NCBI GenBank assembly: GCA_946406115.1
Contig: OX291550.1
Coordinates: 19,382,722 to 19,446,721 of the forward strand
Length of the DNA stretch: 64,000 nucleotides
Source: Apoda limacodes
Taxonomy: Eukaryota; Arthropoda; Insecta; Lepidoptera; Limacodidae
Direction of reading: 5' to 3'
The position numbers and the translations under genes were made by a program. The notes beneath the pieces were generated by a model. That model was not told the DNA's origin and did no database searches. It worked only from the letters and a program-made list of their open reading frames with translations. Below are positions 33,958 through 44,799 of the stretch, in pieces; position 1 is the first letter of the stretch, and each line of letters starts with the position of its first letter.

Positions 33958-36900
33958 TTCAATAAAAATCCCAGAATTTATTGTCAATCTATTCATGTTA
34001 CATGAAATATTAGATAACTATAACTCGTGTGATTAGCCAAATATTTCAATAAGAAAATTCCACTTTAAGATCAGCTGCCATAAAATTAAAAGGCTTAATT
34101 CAACACTTAAGGGCCCTCTTACACCCCACTAGCGCTGCCATTAGATATCCTCAATTTTCTCTTCGTAGTAATCGAATTTCTAAAATCCAAATGTCGCAAA
34201 CATAAAGCTAGTCATAAGCTATTTTTAGAAGGTTTTATATAGTTTGTAAATAATATCTGTGAGTTGTAGTTAGCATTTTTGCTAAAAGTGGCCGTTTTTT
34301 CTTATTGATTTAATTATCTTTTAAAGTAATATCAAACTTTGCTGAAGAGCATATTTCCTTAAAAAAGCATCAGATATACAAAAAAAAAAAGAAAAACCAA
34401 AGAGAATCGCTGAGATTTGTATTGAAGTCAAAATCATAAACAAGAAGTTTCAGAAAGCATCAGTGCAAAGCAACTTTTTAAAATAGCATATAACTATACA
34501 TAGGTTTTTTTACTCAGAATTTCATATAAGGTATCCAGTGGTTGAAGCATTTGAGTAACAAACAACCAAACATATTTACGTAATTAATGAATTACGCCCT
34601 AAACTTGGTTATCGGCGTGGGATTTTTACGTCAACTTATGACTTATGACAACACTTACGACTTTTTAAATATACTAGTGAAATAGTTCGTTTAAGCTTGG
34701 TTATAGTTATGCCCGGGGTAACTTCTAAATTTTTCAGGATAAAAACTTTTATGTCCTATGTCCTTTCCCGGGACTTTAACTATCTCCATACCAAATTTCA
34801 TCTAAATCGGTCTATGTATGAGTGACTTTTTAAGTAAAAAACAGACAAAAAAACTTTCGCAATTATAAGATATCGTAACTATAACCGGAATTACGCATAT
34901 AGTTAACTTTTTATCTTTTATTGTACTACATATGTGAAAACTCTTCACAGTTACTTTATTTAGATTAGTTTTTTTGCCGTACTTACTGTGGTTATTAGAC
35001 GAAGCACGCCGATCATCGGGCGATCATATTGTTTGCAACAGAATCGAAATATTGGGAGTTCAAATCATATCTAATATCTATATATCTAATCAAATCACAA
35101 TTTCTAATACCTACATATATCGTTTAAAAGTTACAAATTAAAGCATTTAAGTCCAAAATAAATAGAAATACAGTGTTTTAAAAATTACAATAGATAAATT
35201 TATCACAATGAATAGGTATAAGATACAGATTTTTTTTGACACAAATTACTAATTGATTTTATTCTAACATCTAGAGATATATGGACCATAAGATGATATT
35301 ACTATGTATAGTTATTGCTTATTATAGTAATTAACATAGCTGTGAACAATAGGCGGATTGATTTATTATTAAACATAGGAGTTTTGTAGTGACCATAAAA
35401 CGAAATTTACTATACATCATAAGTTATCTGGAAACTAGTTAACTATAACTATAGTTGGTTTCTATTATGGCGTCGCATAAGCGTAACGATAGCATAATGT
35501 AATCGCTTAAACCTTGCACTATGGTCAAAGTTTTCTGTCGTTTAGAAATACAAAATGCCTTCAATGTTAATCATATACCTCAGATATTTAGTTTTCTTGC
35601 AAATTTAAAAGAAGGTAAATCTCAATCCATTTTGTATTAAAAATTATGCAAAATACTATTTTACTCGTCTTAAATAACTAAGGCGAGCTGCAAAATTTTT
35701 AGTGCTTTAGTAGTAGCTTTATTCGGTGCACTGAAATCTAGGCTTCCCGTTGAGCTTAAAATATTAACCAGCTAAACTCAATGCGAGCTGATGCACTCTG
35801 GAAAAACCCATTTACTTTTCGGCCTTTTTGCATTTCAGTCTGTGGTCATAAAAGATGTGCACACTCTTAGTGCACTGTGTTTAACAAAATAATATTTTTC
35901 AATGCTTACTTATAAATAATTTTTAAAATGTTTTTCAAACTTCGAGAGTTCCATAAAAAAAAATATTTATTATATTTATATATTTTCAGTTATCTCAAAA
36001 GTGGATAATATACCACCATGACTCAAACTAATTCAGACCCACTATTAACTTATACTGGATATTTTAACAAAGATAAAAGAAGGCTCTTTAGCAACTCTTA
36101 AGAGCGTTACCTGTGCTAACTAGCAACACCATTGATAATTGTATTTACCTATGTGTGCAAAGCTAATTTCAAAAATGTGCGTCTACAGAAATATAAGCAA
36201 TAGTATAAATGGCGGCGCTGGTGGACGTCAGAAACCCTCTGAGTTCCGGCCAAGTGTAACCAATAATTTGTTCGCATGACACAACCTACATAATAATTCT
36301 GCCACTTTTTATAGATGCTGGAGAAATTTTATATTGACATGTGTCCAGTAAATCTTAAATTAAGACAGTTAAAGCCCCATTTACTGTACACTAGCACCGC
36401 CACTTAATATTGTTTATTTCTTCTTAAAAAGCTTATTTTAAATAAGTGAAAAAAATATTTTTTAAAACGTTTTGTGTTGTTTGTAGATTATATCTGTGGG
36501 TTATAATTCGGGTTTCTGTTAAAAGTGGCCGCGTTTTGCCAATATCTGAATTTAAATTCACAAAAAATGTTCTACAAAAAATACAAAATGTTGTAAAAAT
36601 AAAAATATTTTTCATATCTTCACTTTTTTAATATAAAAATGAAAAATACTTACTAGAAGCGAAAGCTTAGCCAAAAGTAAAAGCGAAGAAATGAAAAATA
36701 CTTACTAGTCATGAACTATTTCTACAACGTTTTGTATTGTTTGTAGAAAATTTCTGCGCTTTGTACCAAAAAGATATAAACAATATCTGGTGGCGGCACT
36801 AGTGTGCAGTATAGGTACAACAATACTGTTACAGACAGTCTATTGATTATTTCTTAGTTATACTATGGCACTGTTTTAGGATCAAGGTCAGTTTTCTTTC

Positions 36901-37796
36901 ATACTTGAATAAAATATTTTTAACAGGTAAGCAGCATAAGATTACAGTAAAACACAAATCTGCTAAAGTTAAATCGAAAAAATTACTTCAAATCCCGGCT
37001 TATGTACTTGCATCTTTTCTAATCTTTCATCAAACTTGGGAAATTGAATCTAGGGATCATGCTAAGTAATCTTATTGTTTTCCTCTTATACCATTCTTTG
37101 TGAACATCTTACGTAATAGATTATTGATTTTGATGCCTTAAAAGTAGTTATAATTTATTACTGTATGAAAATGCAATTTTTATCACGTTTTAACGGATTA
37201 TTGATTAACGTTGACTAGCGATTAACGACGTTAACTATTTGATTAACGGTGCCCAGTCATGGTTATAAGTAAAATACTAATTGTAGTAATATTATAAAGA
37301 TAAATGGTTCGTATGTTTATTTTTCCCGTCATTATTCGAACACGGCTGATCGGGTTGATTTGACACTTTTCCCACGTAGCATATTAAATTATATTTCAAA
37401 TGGCGTTCTATTTTATGTCCAGAAATGCTATTTATAACTAGCTTTTGCCATTATTTTTGCTGAAATAAGTCACACATGAGATTCATACCCATTGGGTTCG
37501 CTGGGATATTATAGTAGATTGCACAAGTGTAAAAAAAAAAAAACCGGCCAAGTTCCTGTCGGACTTCGGACATGTAGGGTTCCGGAGCAAATGTAGAATA
37601 TAAGCCGTCCGAATGGCGGAGTTTATTCATAAACAGTAGGTGAGTGAATCCCTCACTGTCACGCATTTAACCGCAAAATCAGGGCCGTAGCTAAGGGGGG
37701 GCATTGTGGGGAATGCCCTACCTTGAAATACTAATGCCCTACCTTAGGAATACCACAACCTAGGTTATAATATCTATATATATATACATTTTATTT
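33958..37796. other. Unit A left third: AT-rich repeats, no gene
   Basis: 34202-34500 and 36330-36630 are relatives of the AAAAGTGGCCG/GTTGTTTGTAGATTATATCT repeat also seen at 1284. 34600-34860 is a minus-strand Helitron-like fragment (CCGATAACCAAGTTTAGGGC, CATCTAAATCGG complement). 37530-37600 carries AAACCGGCCAAGTTCCTGTC, the edge of the CCGGCC repeat family. 35000-36300 shows nothing I can name. The equivalent in unit B is 44800-47690. Confidence 0.45.
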
Positions 37797-38875
37797 TTTG
37801 TACCACTAAGGTGGCAAACAAGCACACAGTCCGCTGATGGTAAGCGGTCACCATGGCTTATTGACGCTTGCAACACCAGAAGTATCACTCGAACGTTGCC
37901 GACCCTTCAAGAATCCAATAACTTCTTTCTTGAAGAAAGTAGTCCTTAGAAAAAACCTGGGCAGGGAGCTCATTCCACAACCCAAGCGTTCGCGGGAGGA
38001 AGTATTTCAAAAACCACACTGTACGTGATCATTTAGGTTCCAAGGTGTAAGGATGAATTCCCTGCCGATGTCGAGCGGTACGATAGTATAAAGTAGCCGT
38101 GGGCATCATTTCGAACAATTCCTCAGTACACATCCCATTGAACAAGCGGTAAAAGACACACAGGGAGGCAAAGTCTCTCCTCAGATTAAGAGTTCGATAC
38201 GGCAAGTGATTTTCGGATCGTCGGCAATTCTCACAGCCCGTTTTTGAACCGAGTCAAAAGGTCCAAGCTGGTATCCGGGTGCACCTGCCCAGAGCTGGGA
38301 GCAGTACTCCATATGGGGCCGAACTTGCGACTTGTAAAGCAGCAACCTCTGCCCCGACGTGAAGCACTGCCTCGCTCTGTTGAGTACACCTCGTTTTTTG
38401 GACGCCAGCTTCACCTTATCTTGTAAATAATCTCGGAACTGAACGTCGCTGGAGATGTCGACACCAAGTATCTCAATGCTCTTGGAGATGGAGAGGGGAG
38501 TGGTCTGGAATTGTGGGACTACAGTGAATGGGGTTTTCTTAGCGATTAACGCGCAGACATATGTCTTTGTAGGGTTAAATCGTATCAAGTTCGATTTGAG
38601 ACACACGTTCTCCGCGGTTTTTTTTTTACAACGGCACGAGGGATGTTTGCACGACCCGTGTAATAAGCGTCTCTACTCTCCAGTACTGTCATCTGCATAG
38701 CAATGCATGTTGTTGATGTCCAACATGTCATTGATATGCACTAGAAACAGCGTAGGAGACAGCACAGAGCCTTGCGGGACACAAGCATTAATATCCATGC
38801 TATCAGAACAACAACCGTCAACTACGGTTCGTATGCGTCTGCCGGACAAAAAGCTAGCCATCCATTTACACAAAA
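37797..38875 (-). pseudogene. LINE (jockey/CR1-like) RT C-terminus, unit A
   Basis: Downward from 38873: CKWMASFLSGRRIRTVVDGC, CVPQGSVLSPTLFLVHINDM and CYADDSTGE (the catalytic YADD). Then, after a deletion and frameshift, come IRFNPTKTYVCALIAKKTPF, ILGVDISSDVQFRDYLQDKV, LNRARQCFTSGQRLLLYKSQ, VRPHMEYCSQLWAGAPGYQL and FDSVQKRAVRIADDPKITCR. The 3' UTR ends near CACTAAGGTGGCAAACAAG. Compared with the unit B copy, about 42 bases are missing between RFNP and ETTL-type sequence. The 5' part above the KWMASF motif is replaced by AAAAAAAATTTTTAC. Not functional. Confidence 0.8.
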
Positions 38876-39773
38876 AAAATTTTTACAATCGTGGTAATAT
38901 ATATTTTTCGCAGAAGCCCATAGATTAAATGCATAATGGTTACATTATGGTGGCATTTAAAGTGTGTATGTAACCATTTTGCTCTTGTTTTCCCGCGCTC
39001 CTGCCTATTTACATACATATACATACATAACATCACGCCTGTTTCACAGAGGGGTAGACAGAGAACAAAGACTGCCACTTGCTACGATCCTGGCATACCT
39101 CTCTTGCCTCATCTATACGCATCAATGTTAATAACCTAATTACCTACTACCTTAATTGCTCATGCTCACAAGCAGGTAAAATAACTAAACATAAAAAATT
39201 ACTTACATGAAACCACCGCTGCCCTACCTTAGATTTAACCCTAGCTACAGCCCTGCGCAAAATACGTATGGCTTTGGGTCAACAACATTCTTGTACTGTG
39301 AAAATTTGAAGACTGTAGCTTTAACCGTTTGTCTGTTAAACCTGTGTGACAGACGACGGACGGACACGTAAGTGACAGAAGACAGCAATAGGGTTCCGTT
39401 AGGACCCTTCGGATTAATGGATATTTTTTTTACTTTTTAGTCCACCATTCATCAACCTGTTTGTTTTGCTATGCGTCTCGTTTCTTGAGTCCTTGCAATA
39501 GAGCGCTGCGGTGGCTGGTAAGACGCTGGAATGAAACGGAAGGAGGAAGGCATATATGAGTTACAATTAGGATTCCTATGGCTGAACTTCCTTTATGGTA
39601 ACACTATCATGCATGACCGTTTGTACATCTTCAAGTATGGATTAGAAAATTCCAATGCGTAGACGGGTCGACACTGCGTTTTTATAATCTTTTTTTTCTA
39701 TTTCTTGAGTTCATTGCTGCATACTATCCTAAATCCTTGCCATGTTAAAAATCAGAAATTGCATTTAAACCCA

Positions 39774-40011
39774 TATTTAATATTATAAATGCAAAAGTAT
39801 CTTTGTCTGTCGGTCTGTTACCTCTTCATGCTTGAACCGCTGAACCGATTTAGATGAAATTTGGCATGGAGATAATTTGAGTCCCGGGAAAGGACAAAGG
39901 CTACTTTAAAATGTCAAGAGTGAGTCTTTTCTTTTATAATTGAGGAGTTGCTGTTGAAATCCTACATCGATAACCGAATTTAGGGCTGGTACAACCGCGA
40001 GCAAAAGCTAG
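39774..40011 (+). mobile_element. Helitron-like fragment, unit A
   Basis: AATATTATAAATGCAAAAGT near the start, then GAACCGATTTAGATGAAATT and GGCATGGAGATAATTTGAG, ending CGAGCAAAAGCTAG before TTT. It is related to 626-931 by its ends and the ATGAAATTTGGCAT core. Non-coding. Confidence 0.5.
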
Positions 40012-40613
40012 TTTACTAATAAACTAAACTTTCAATGTCATGTACCTATATAAACACTGTAAAAGTAAAATTAATTTAATATTATTCGAACGACGGGCAT
40101 TGTCAATATAACTCCACGCAAACTAACAGCAATATTTCCTGACTTCAGCGAACAAAACTAATTCAAAGGTCTGCGGTGGCATTGCGAAACTAATTTACGA
40201 AGCAAGCCGTAACAACTTACCGACATAACAGTAACAGCTTCCGAACTTCGCAACGTACAAGTTCATTTCGTTACAATATTTATTCACAATTTCATTTTCT
40301 TGGTTGAATAAAAAAGTATAGGTATATTATTATTCATTCAAATTAAATCAAAATGATATTTATCCAAATAGGATTTACGGAACACTTTTGAACTGTCGAT
40401 ACAATCTGTTACCAATATGTTTACCCAAAAGAGCCGGCAAGAAACTTAACAGCTTAAAGTAATTTATTTAAATATAATGTAATTAACACACGATTATTAT
40501 GCAAACACTAATTATAAATAATCAAAAACAAATGATTATTTCGTTTTCTGATTATATTAAACTATAAGTTAAGGTTGGAACCATCCTAGTAAGTATATAA
40601 AATACATATATAC

Positions 40614-40652
40614 CTGTGGCAGGAGGTCCCGCTGTTCCATAACTTCCTATCA
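40614..40652 (-). other. Possible 39-nt micro-exon, unit A
   Basis: On the minus strand TTTTGTACAG (acceptor) precedes 39 bases that end CCACAG before GTATATATG (donor). One frame reads IGSYGTAGPPAT, a collagen-like glycine-rich string. Unit B (50442-50480) keeps both splice-like sites and the frame, with two amino-acid changes. A 39-nt match between splice motifs can arise by chance, so this is a weak call. Confidence 0.15.
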
Positions 40653-40817
40653 CTGTACAAAAGTTTTTAACAGAGACAATATTCTTAATAATTACATAAT
40701 TATTATTAAATATAACATTGGTAAACAAAAAACGTAAAACAGTAGATATAGACATAGGCATACGATAAAAGATAATTTTATTATTAAATATTTAAATTAA
40801 CATTACTTTATTTAAAA

Positions 40818-40818
<1 letters not shown>

Positions 40819-40849
<31 letters not shown>
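40819..40849 (+). repeat. (CT)n(CA)n microsatellite, unit A
   Basis: A run of about six CT units followed by about ten AC units. The same compound microsatellite is at 50644-50675 in unit B. Confidence 0.9.
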
Positions 40850-41284
40850 TTCACCCGCACGTTTGTTTACAGACTAGATATTTCAATTAGTAAAAACTTT
40901 TTATTTTTGTTCAGTTTATAATAAATGAATAAGCTGATTGCGCATTTAATATTAAAGTAATAGTAAAGCTACAAAAAAAGTTGTTCGCTTAAGGCTACGT
41001 TAAGGTATTGAAATATAATATCATAGGGGCGCACCGAAAGAAAGCTTCAAATGTTCTAAATTAACTGAAAAAATATTGCTTAATTTTTTTAACACATGAA
41101 ACCATACAAAATATAACAGGTTTTTTACAAGCCTCATTAGATCATCCAATTATGCTACCAAAAAAAAAATGTTTACTAAATGATTGCGGTTTTATGTGTG
41201 CGTGCGTCAACGAGTGTTGTCGTGAAAAACCTTGAATTGTTTTTTTAAAGTCAATTATTTTAAGAGCGAATTTCTGAAAACGAG

Positions 41285-41291
41285 TATAAAA
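41285..41291 (+). promoter_or_regulatory. TATA box (TATAAAA), unit A
   Basis: GAGTATAAAAG stands about 25-30 bases upstream of AAACTCAATAAAC, where transcription would begin, and 54 bases upstream of the ATG at 41345. The same element is kept at 51111-51117. Confidence 0.4.
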
Positions 41292-41344
41292 GTCCCAGCT
41301 TGAAACTCAATAAACACGCAGCGCTTATAACTCAATTACACAAA

Positions 41345-41494
41345 ATGGATTACCAGCTCGAGAAGCCAGGACGTCGCTTCGTTGTTATTACAGCTTTATC
41401 TTCACAAGGTGCTCATTTTAGGCAGTCTGATGATAAAAAACAGCCAAGTATGAATTTTACAAAAATTACAAACTTCTTTGCTGTTTGTGCTTAA
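41345..41494 (+). CDS. TATA-led 49-codon ORF, unit A
   Basis: An ATG in good context (CACAAAATGG) opens 49 codons, MDYQLEKPGRRFVVITALSS, then a polar stretch (QSDDKKQPSMNFTKI) and the end FFAVCA before TAA at 41492-41494. No domain, signal peptide or membrane segment is evident and I do not recognise it. The unit B copy (51171-51320) has the same length with a single V-to-I change near the end, while nearby DNA differs at similar rates, so selection is not demonstrated. It could be the first exon of a gene or the 5' end of a mobile element. A piece of LINE tail follows on the other strand at 41546-41645. Confidence 0.35.
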   Translation: MDYQLEKPGRRFVVITALSSQGAHFRQSDDKKQPSMNFTKITNFFAVCA

Positions 41495-41545
41495 TAAGTA
41501 CTAATTAAGGAGGGTTCTTTCTTGAATAACCCCTTACTATAGAGA

Positions 41546-41645
41546 AAACCTTGGCAGGGAGCTCATTCCACAACCCAAGCGTTCGCGGGAGGAAATCTCT
41601 CTGAAACCATACTGTATGCGACCATTTCGGTTCTAAAGTGTGAGA
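41546..41645 (-). pseudogene. Short LINE tail fragment, unit A
   Basis: GGCAGGGAGCTCATTCCACA, then ACCCAAGCGTTCGCGGGAGG on the + strand match the LINE at 37960-38010. On the minus strand this is the FLPRTLGLWNELP region. It is an isolated fragment, also at 51372-51471 in unit B. Confidence 0.6.
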
Positions 41646-41798
41646 ACTGCTTCTGATACAGAGTTTCTAGAAGAAGTAAAGAATAGGGAAAGAATAATAT
41701 GTAGGTACCGTTTTGCAAGTTCAATATGCGACAAGGATGGCCGTATTTTGGGCACATTGCATTTCAATTGCATTGACTTAGAAGACTGTTCTTTTTAC

Positions 41799-41906
41799 AA
41801 CTTTAAGTGACGGTAGATTTTAGTATTTGATATTAACTTTAAGTGACGGTAGATTTTAGTATTTGATATTAACTTTAAGTGACGGTAGATTTGAGTATTT
41901 GATATT
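41799..41906 (+). repeat. 36-bp unit tandemly repeated three times
   Basis: The unit AACTTTAAGTGACGGTAGAT + TTTAGTATTTGATATT occurs three times in a row; the third copy has one change (TTGAG). Unit B has a single copy at the same place (about 51629), so copy number changed after the duplication or B contracted. Confidence 0.9.
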
Positions 41907-42159
41907 AATTTTAACAAGACAGATAGGCAAACTTTTGTTTTTATTTGTTAACTACAAATAAATTTCGGTTTTTTTTCTATATTTGTGATATTTGACCTTG
42001 ATTCGTGTCTAATTTCATGATTCTACGACAACGGTAATTTCCGTAGCCGCATAGGTTTTGATTTATTTGTGAATGCTAAAATATGCGACGAAAACGGCCG
42101 TATTTAGGCCGTTTTTATATTGCGTTGACTTAGAGGCCTTGTTTCTTTTTACAGCTTTA

Positions 42160-42295
42160 AGGGACCGTAGACCTTAGTATTTGATATGAATTTCAACCTG
42201 ATAGATTTACGCGTTTCTGAGAAAAAGAGTCTTGACAGACGGACAATAAGGTGATGAAGGGTTCTTTTTTCCTTTTAATGTGTGGAGCCCTAAAA
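42160..42295 (-). repeat. Dispersed CCGGCC-family repeat fragment, unit A
   Basis: GAGAAAAAGAGTCTTGACAG, then ACGGACAATAAGGTGATGAA and GGAGCCCTAAAAATG are the reversed beginning of the family at 28655-29365. Repeated identically in unit B near 51890-52030. Confidence 0.5.
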
Positions 42296-42457
42296 ATGTA
42301 AGTAACTTGTGTAAAACAGGTAATAAATATAAGTTTATGGACCATGGAACTAAATTAGCAAAAGTAAAAAATAGAGTTATAACACTCTGAAAACTAATAC
42401 TTTCAAAATAAATAACAATATATTTTTTTTAGTTTTAGTAATTAATTTAGTTCGAAT

Positions 42458-42461
42458 ACGG
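42458..42461 (+). other. Empty insertion site of the LTR retrotransposon
   Basis: TTCGAATACGGGCGCGGCGC in unit A is uninterrupted. In unit B the same sequence is split by the 9516-bp element, with ACGG on both sides. Confidence 0.9.
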
Positions 42462-42568
42462 GCGCGGCGCTTGGCGGTACAGGGTACGGTAACTTTATAA
42501 TATAGTAGTTCTATCGTAAAAACAGTAACACATACAAGCTTCAATCTTGCAGTGATCATAGTGTGTGT

Positions 42569-42884
42569 AAAAAAACCGGCCAAGTGTGAGACAGGCCCGA
42601 GCCATTTAAATCACCGTTACAGCGCCACCTAGCTATTGTTAAGCGAAACAGTAACTTGGAGACAATATTCAAAGTTTAGCAACGTCGGGCTTAGTCAGTA
42701 ATTAGATGAGTGACCGCTTAGCGGCACACGTTTTGTTTTTGTTTGTGTTTGTAAATTACGTAAATGGTCAAGGTACGGAACCCTCGGTGCGCGAGTCCGA
42801 CTTGCACTTGGCCGGATTTCTATATTACTATGAAGCACAGAACCCCTTGGTGCGCGAATTCGACTAGCACGTGGCCAGTTTTTA
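42569..42884. mobile_element. Foldback repeat with CCGGCC ends holding a 5S-like half, unit A
   Basis: The left end AAAAAAACCGGCCAAGTGTG and the right end GCGCGAGTCCGACTTGCACT + TGGCCGG are inverted. A further diverged right end lies at 42850-42884. Inside, 42670-42725 reads TTTAGCAACGTCGGGCTTAG, then TCAGTAATTAGATGAGTGAC and CGCTTAGCGGCAC, the same 5S-rRNA-like half as in 4395-5047, followed by the TTTGTGTTTGTAAATTACG end of that element. Only one arm of the 5S-like foldback is present, nested in the CCGGCC repeat. The unit B copy is 61822-62137. Confidence 0.5.
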
Positions 42885-43076
42885 ATAGATAAGTACTAAA
42901 AATAAGTAAGCAGGTGAATGTACTTCATAAGTAAAAGAATTATTTTACCGTTTTAATCAATTAACGCAATTCAAAATCACACTTAACATTACAAGCATTG
43001 AAATAAGTTATTTTCGAATTGTGAAATAAAAATCCTTTTAAACATAATTCAAAACTGATTAAACGGCAGTTATTAA

Positions 43077-43359
43077 ATTTCAAGAAACAAAAACAATTCA
43101 AAAGATTTTCGGCGCCATGTTGTTAATATTTTTCTTGCTGAAAATACAAATATATCACATGTTGATTGCCAAAAAGTAGTTAAATCAAATTACGATGGTA
43201 AAGATTTTCCATCAAAATACTTGGTGCCAGAAGCCACAGTACCCACTAAGTCTGATTTGAACACATATTTGATAGCTATGACTGAGTGTATTCAGTACTT
43301 TTATGAAACACCCAACGATTCAGATGACAGTGCAGGGCTTGAATTATTACTAACTAAAG
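43077..43359 (+). other. Exon-like ORF with consensus splice donor, unit A
   Basis: The frame is open from 43077 (after TAA at 43074) to the perfect donor AAAG/GTGAGT at 43359/43360, about 94 codons. The best part reads DCQKVVKSNYDGKDFPSKYL, VPEATVPTKSDLNTYLIAMT and ECIQYFYETPNDSDDSAGLE. The composition is balanced like a real protein and unlike the low-complexity frames around it. No acceptor is clear; weak ones are TTCAAAAG at 43103 and AAAGTAG near 43180. There is no in-frame ATG before the middle. I do not recognise the family. It could be an internal exon of a host gene or of a DNA transposon. The unit B copy at 62330-62612 appears identical. Confidence 0.4.
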
Positions 43360-43708
43360 GTGAGTTTTGTGCTGAGATCATTTGTAATATTTGACCGAGT
43401 GAGCGCGAAGCACGAGGAAGCGTTTCCATTCGAGACAAAAATGTATGGAATTCTGACATACCTCTCGAAACCCGTCAATGTACTTGCATACATTTTTCTT
43501 TCGAATTCCAGAGTCCAAATAGATCGAAACTTTTCCCAATAAGGGTTCATAGCTTGGACAAAAAAGCTTTCGTATGTCCGGCTGCTCTCCTCTACAGATT
43601 TCACATTTCTCAACCGCTTCTCGTGAAATTTTGTTAGCAGGTTCGATAATTATATGGAATTTCGTCGATTCAATTTTTGGAAATTTATCATTTTGAAGGT
43701 TGAATAAT

Positions 43709-44050
43709 AACCGACTTCAAAAAAAGGAGGTTCTCAGTTTGACCTGTATGTTTGTATGTATGTACGTTTGTCCGGAATTATCTCGCGTTTGGCTTAACTT
43801 AACATACATTTATTCATACATACAGGTCAAACAGCGAACCTCTTTTTTTTGAAGTCGCCTAAAAAATTTAAGAAAGAAAACCGCATCAAAATCGGTTAAG
43901 CCAAACGCGAGATAATTGCGGACAAACAAACATTCATACAAACATACATTCATACATACATTCATACATACATACATACATTCATACAAAAATACATTCA
44001 TTCATACATACAGGTCAAACTGAGAACCTCCTCTTTTTTTGAAGTCGGTT
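43709..44050. mobile_element. Foldback element AACCGACTTC with microsatellite core, unit A
   Basis: The left end AACCGACTTCAAAAAAAGGA, then GGTTCTCAGTTTGACCTGTA, is inverted at the right end (TACAGGTCAAACTGAGAACC ... GAAGTCGGTT). An internal second inverted motif (GGTCAAACAGCGAACCTC; TTATCTCGCGTTTGGCTTAA and its complement) makes the structure compound. CATACATTCATAC repeats fill 43930-44013. There is no transposase ORF; the tyrosine/methionine/cysteine-rich frame across it is a translation of the microsatellite. The unit B copy is 62962-63303. Confidence 0.6.
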
Positions 44051-44799
44051 AAAAAGTAGAAAGAAAGAAAGAAAACACATGTATTAATCGCATACATGCA
44101 ACCACTGGGTGTACTACTGGGTGTACCACGGATAACAAACGTACGTACGTAATCTACCTCACTTGAGGATACCACCACGTAAGCATTATTACAGCGGTAG
44201 ACCAAAACGATGGCTCCGTGATCATTCGTTTGCGACAGATCAGTCAAAAGGACAAAGCCAATTGACTAGGATTAAAACCAATATGTATAAGATTATACTC
44301 TTTAAACGACAGGTTTTAAGGGAGATAAATTGTTTACACACAGCTTAACACAAAAACGATTCCATGATGCTAAGAAACCTAAGAGTAAAATTAAGGTTGT
44401 CGCTCACATATCAGCCCCGTACCAGATCAACATCGCCGCGCTGTCAACTTGCCGTCAACACAACGCAGGCACATAACAGAATTAATTAGCTCAGATCCTT
44501 CGAAGTGTCGTCATACTACGGCTGGGGGATAATTTAACTACAAACATATTATTTTAAATATGTGTATAGCTTAATTCTCAAAGCTTCAACTAGTTTTTCT
44601 TTAAGTTTTTTCATGCTATCATTTTCATTTTTTCAGCAATGTTAAAGAACATTCTCCTAACAAAATCAAAAGTCACAAAGAGGTCCACTCGTTGGGAAGC
44701 TCTACTGAGGCTTTCGAGCATTGTGCTAAGGTCCTCCATCGATTCTGCCATGACCACAATATCGTCGGCATATACATTAACTATTAATTTCAATAACAA

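Larger units (their letters stand above)
33849..44679 (+). repeat. Tandem array, unit A (10.8 kb)
   Basis: The unit starts at GAGGTCCACTCGTTGGGAAG inside the RTE-like LINE and ends AAAGTCACAAA just before the same GAGGTCC at 44680. It contains LINE tails, a Helitron-like fragment, foldback elements, a TATA-led ORF and an exon-like ORF, all repeated in unit B. Relative to B it keeps about 905 bases (36565-37470) and about 180 bases (40368-40545). It lacks about 42 and 230 bases of the LINE. Confidence 0.85.

Noticed and set aside
43930..44013. CRISPR-like or coding repeat (CATAC/CATTCATAC array)
   Set aside because: A simple microsatellite without spacers; the M/Y/C/V-rich translation is a by-product. 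The DNA is eukaryotic.
44611..44799. Separate reverse transcriptase gene at the A/B junction
   Set aside because: It is the truncated RTE-like LINE piece brought there by the tandem duplication joined to unrelated unit-end sequence.
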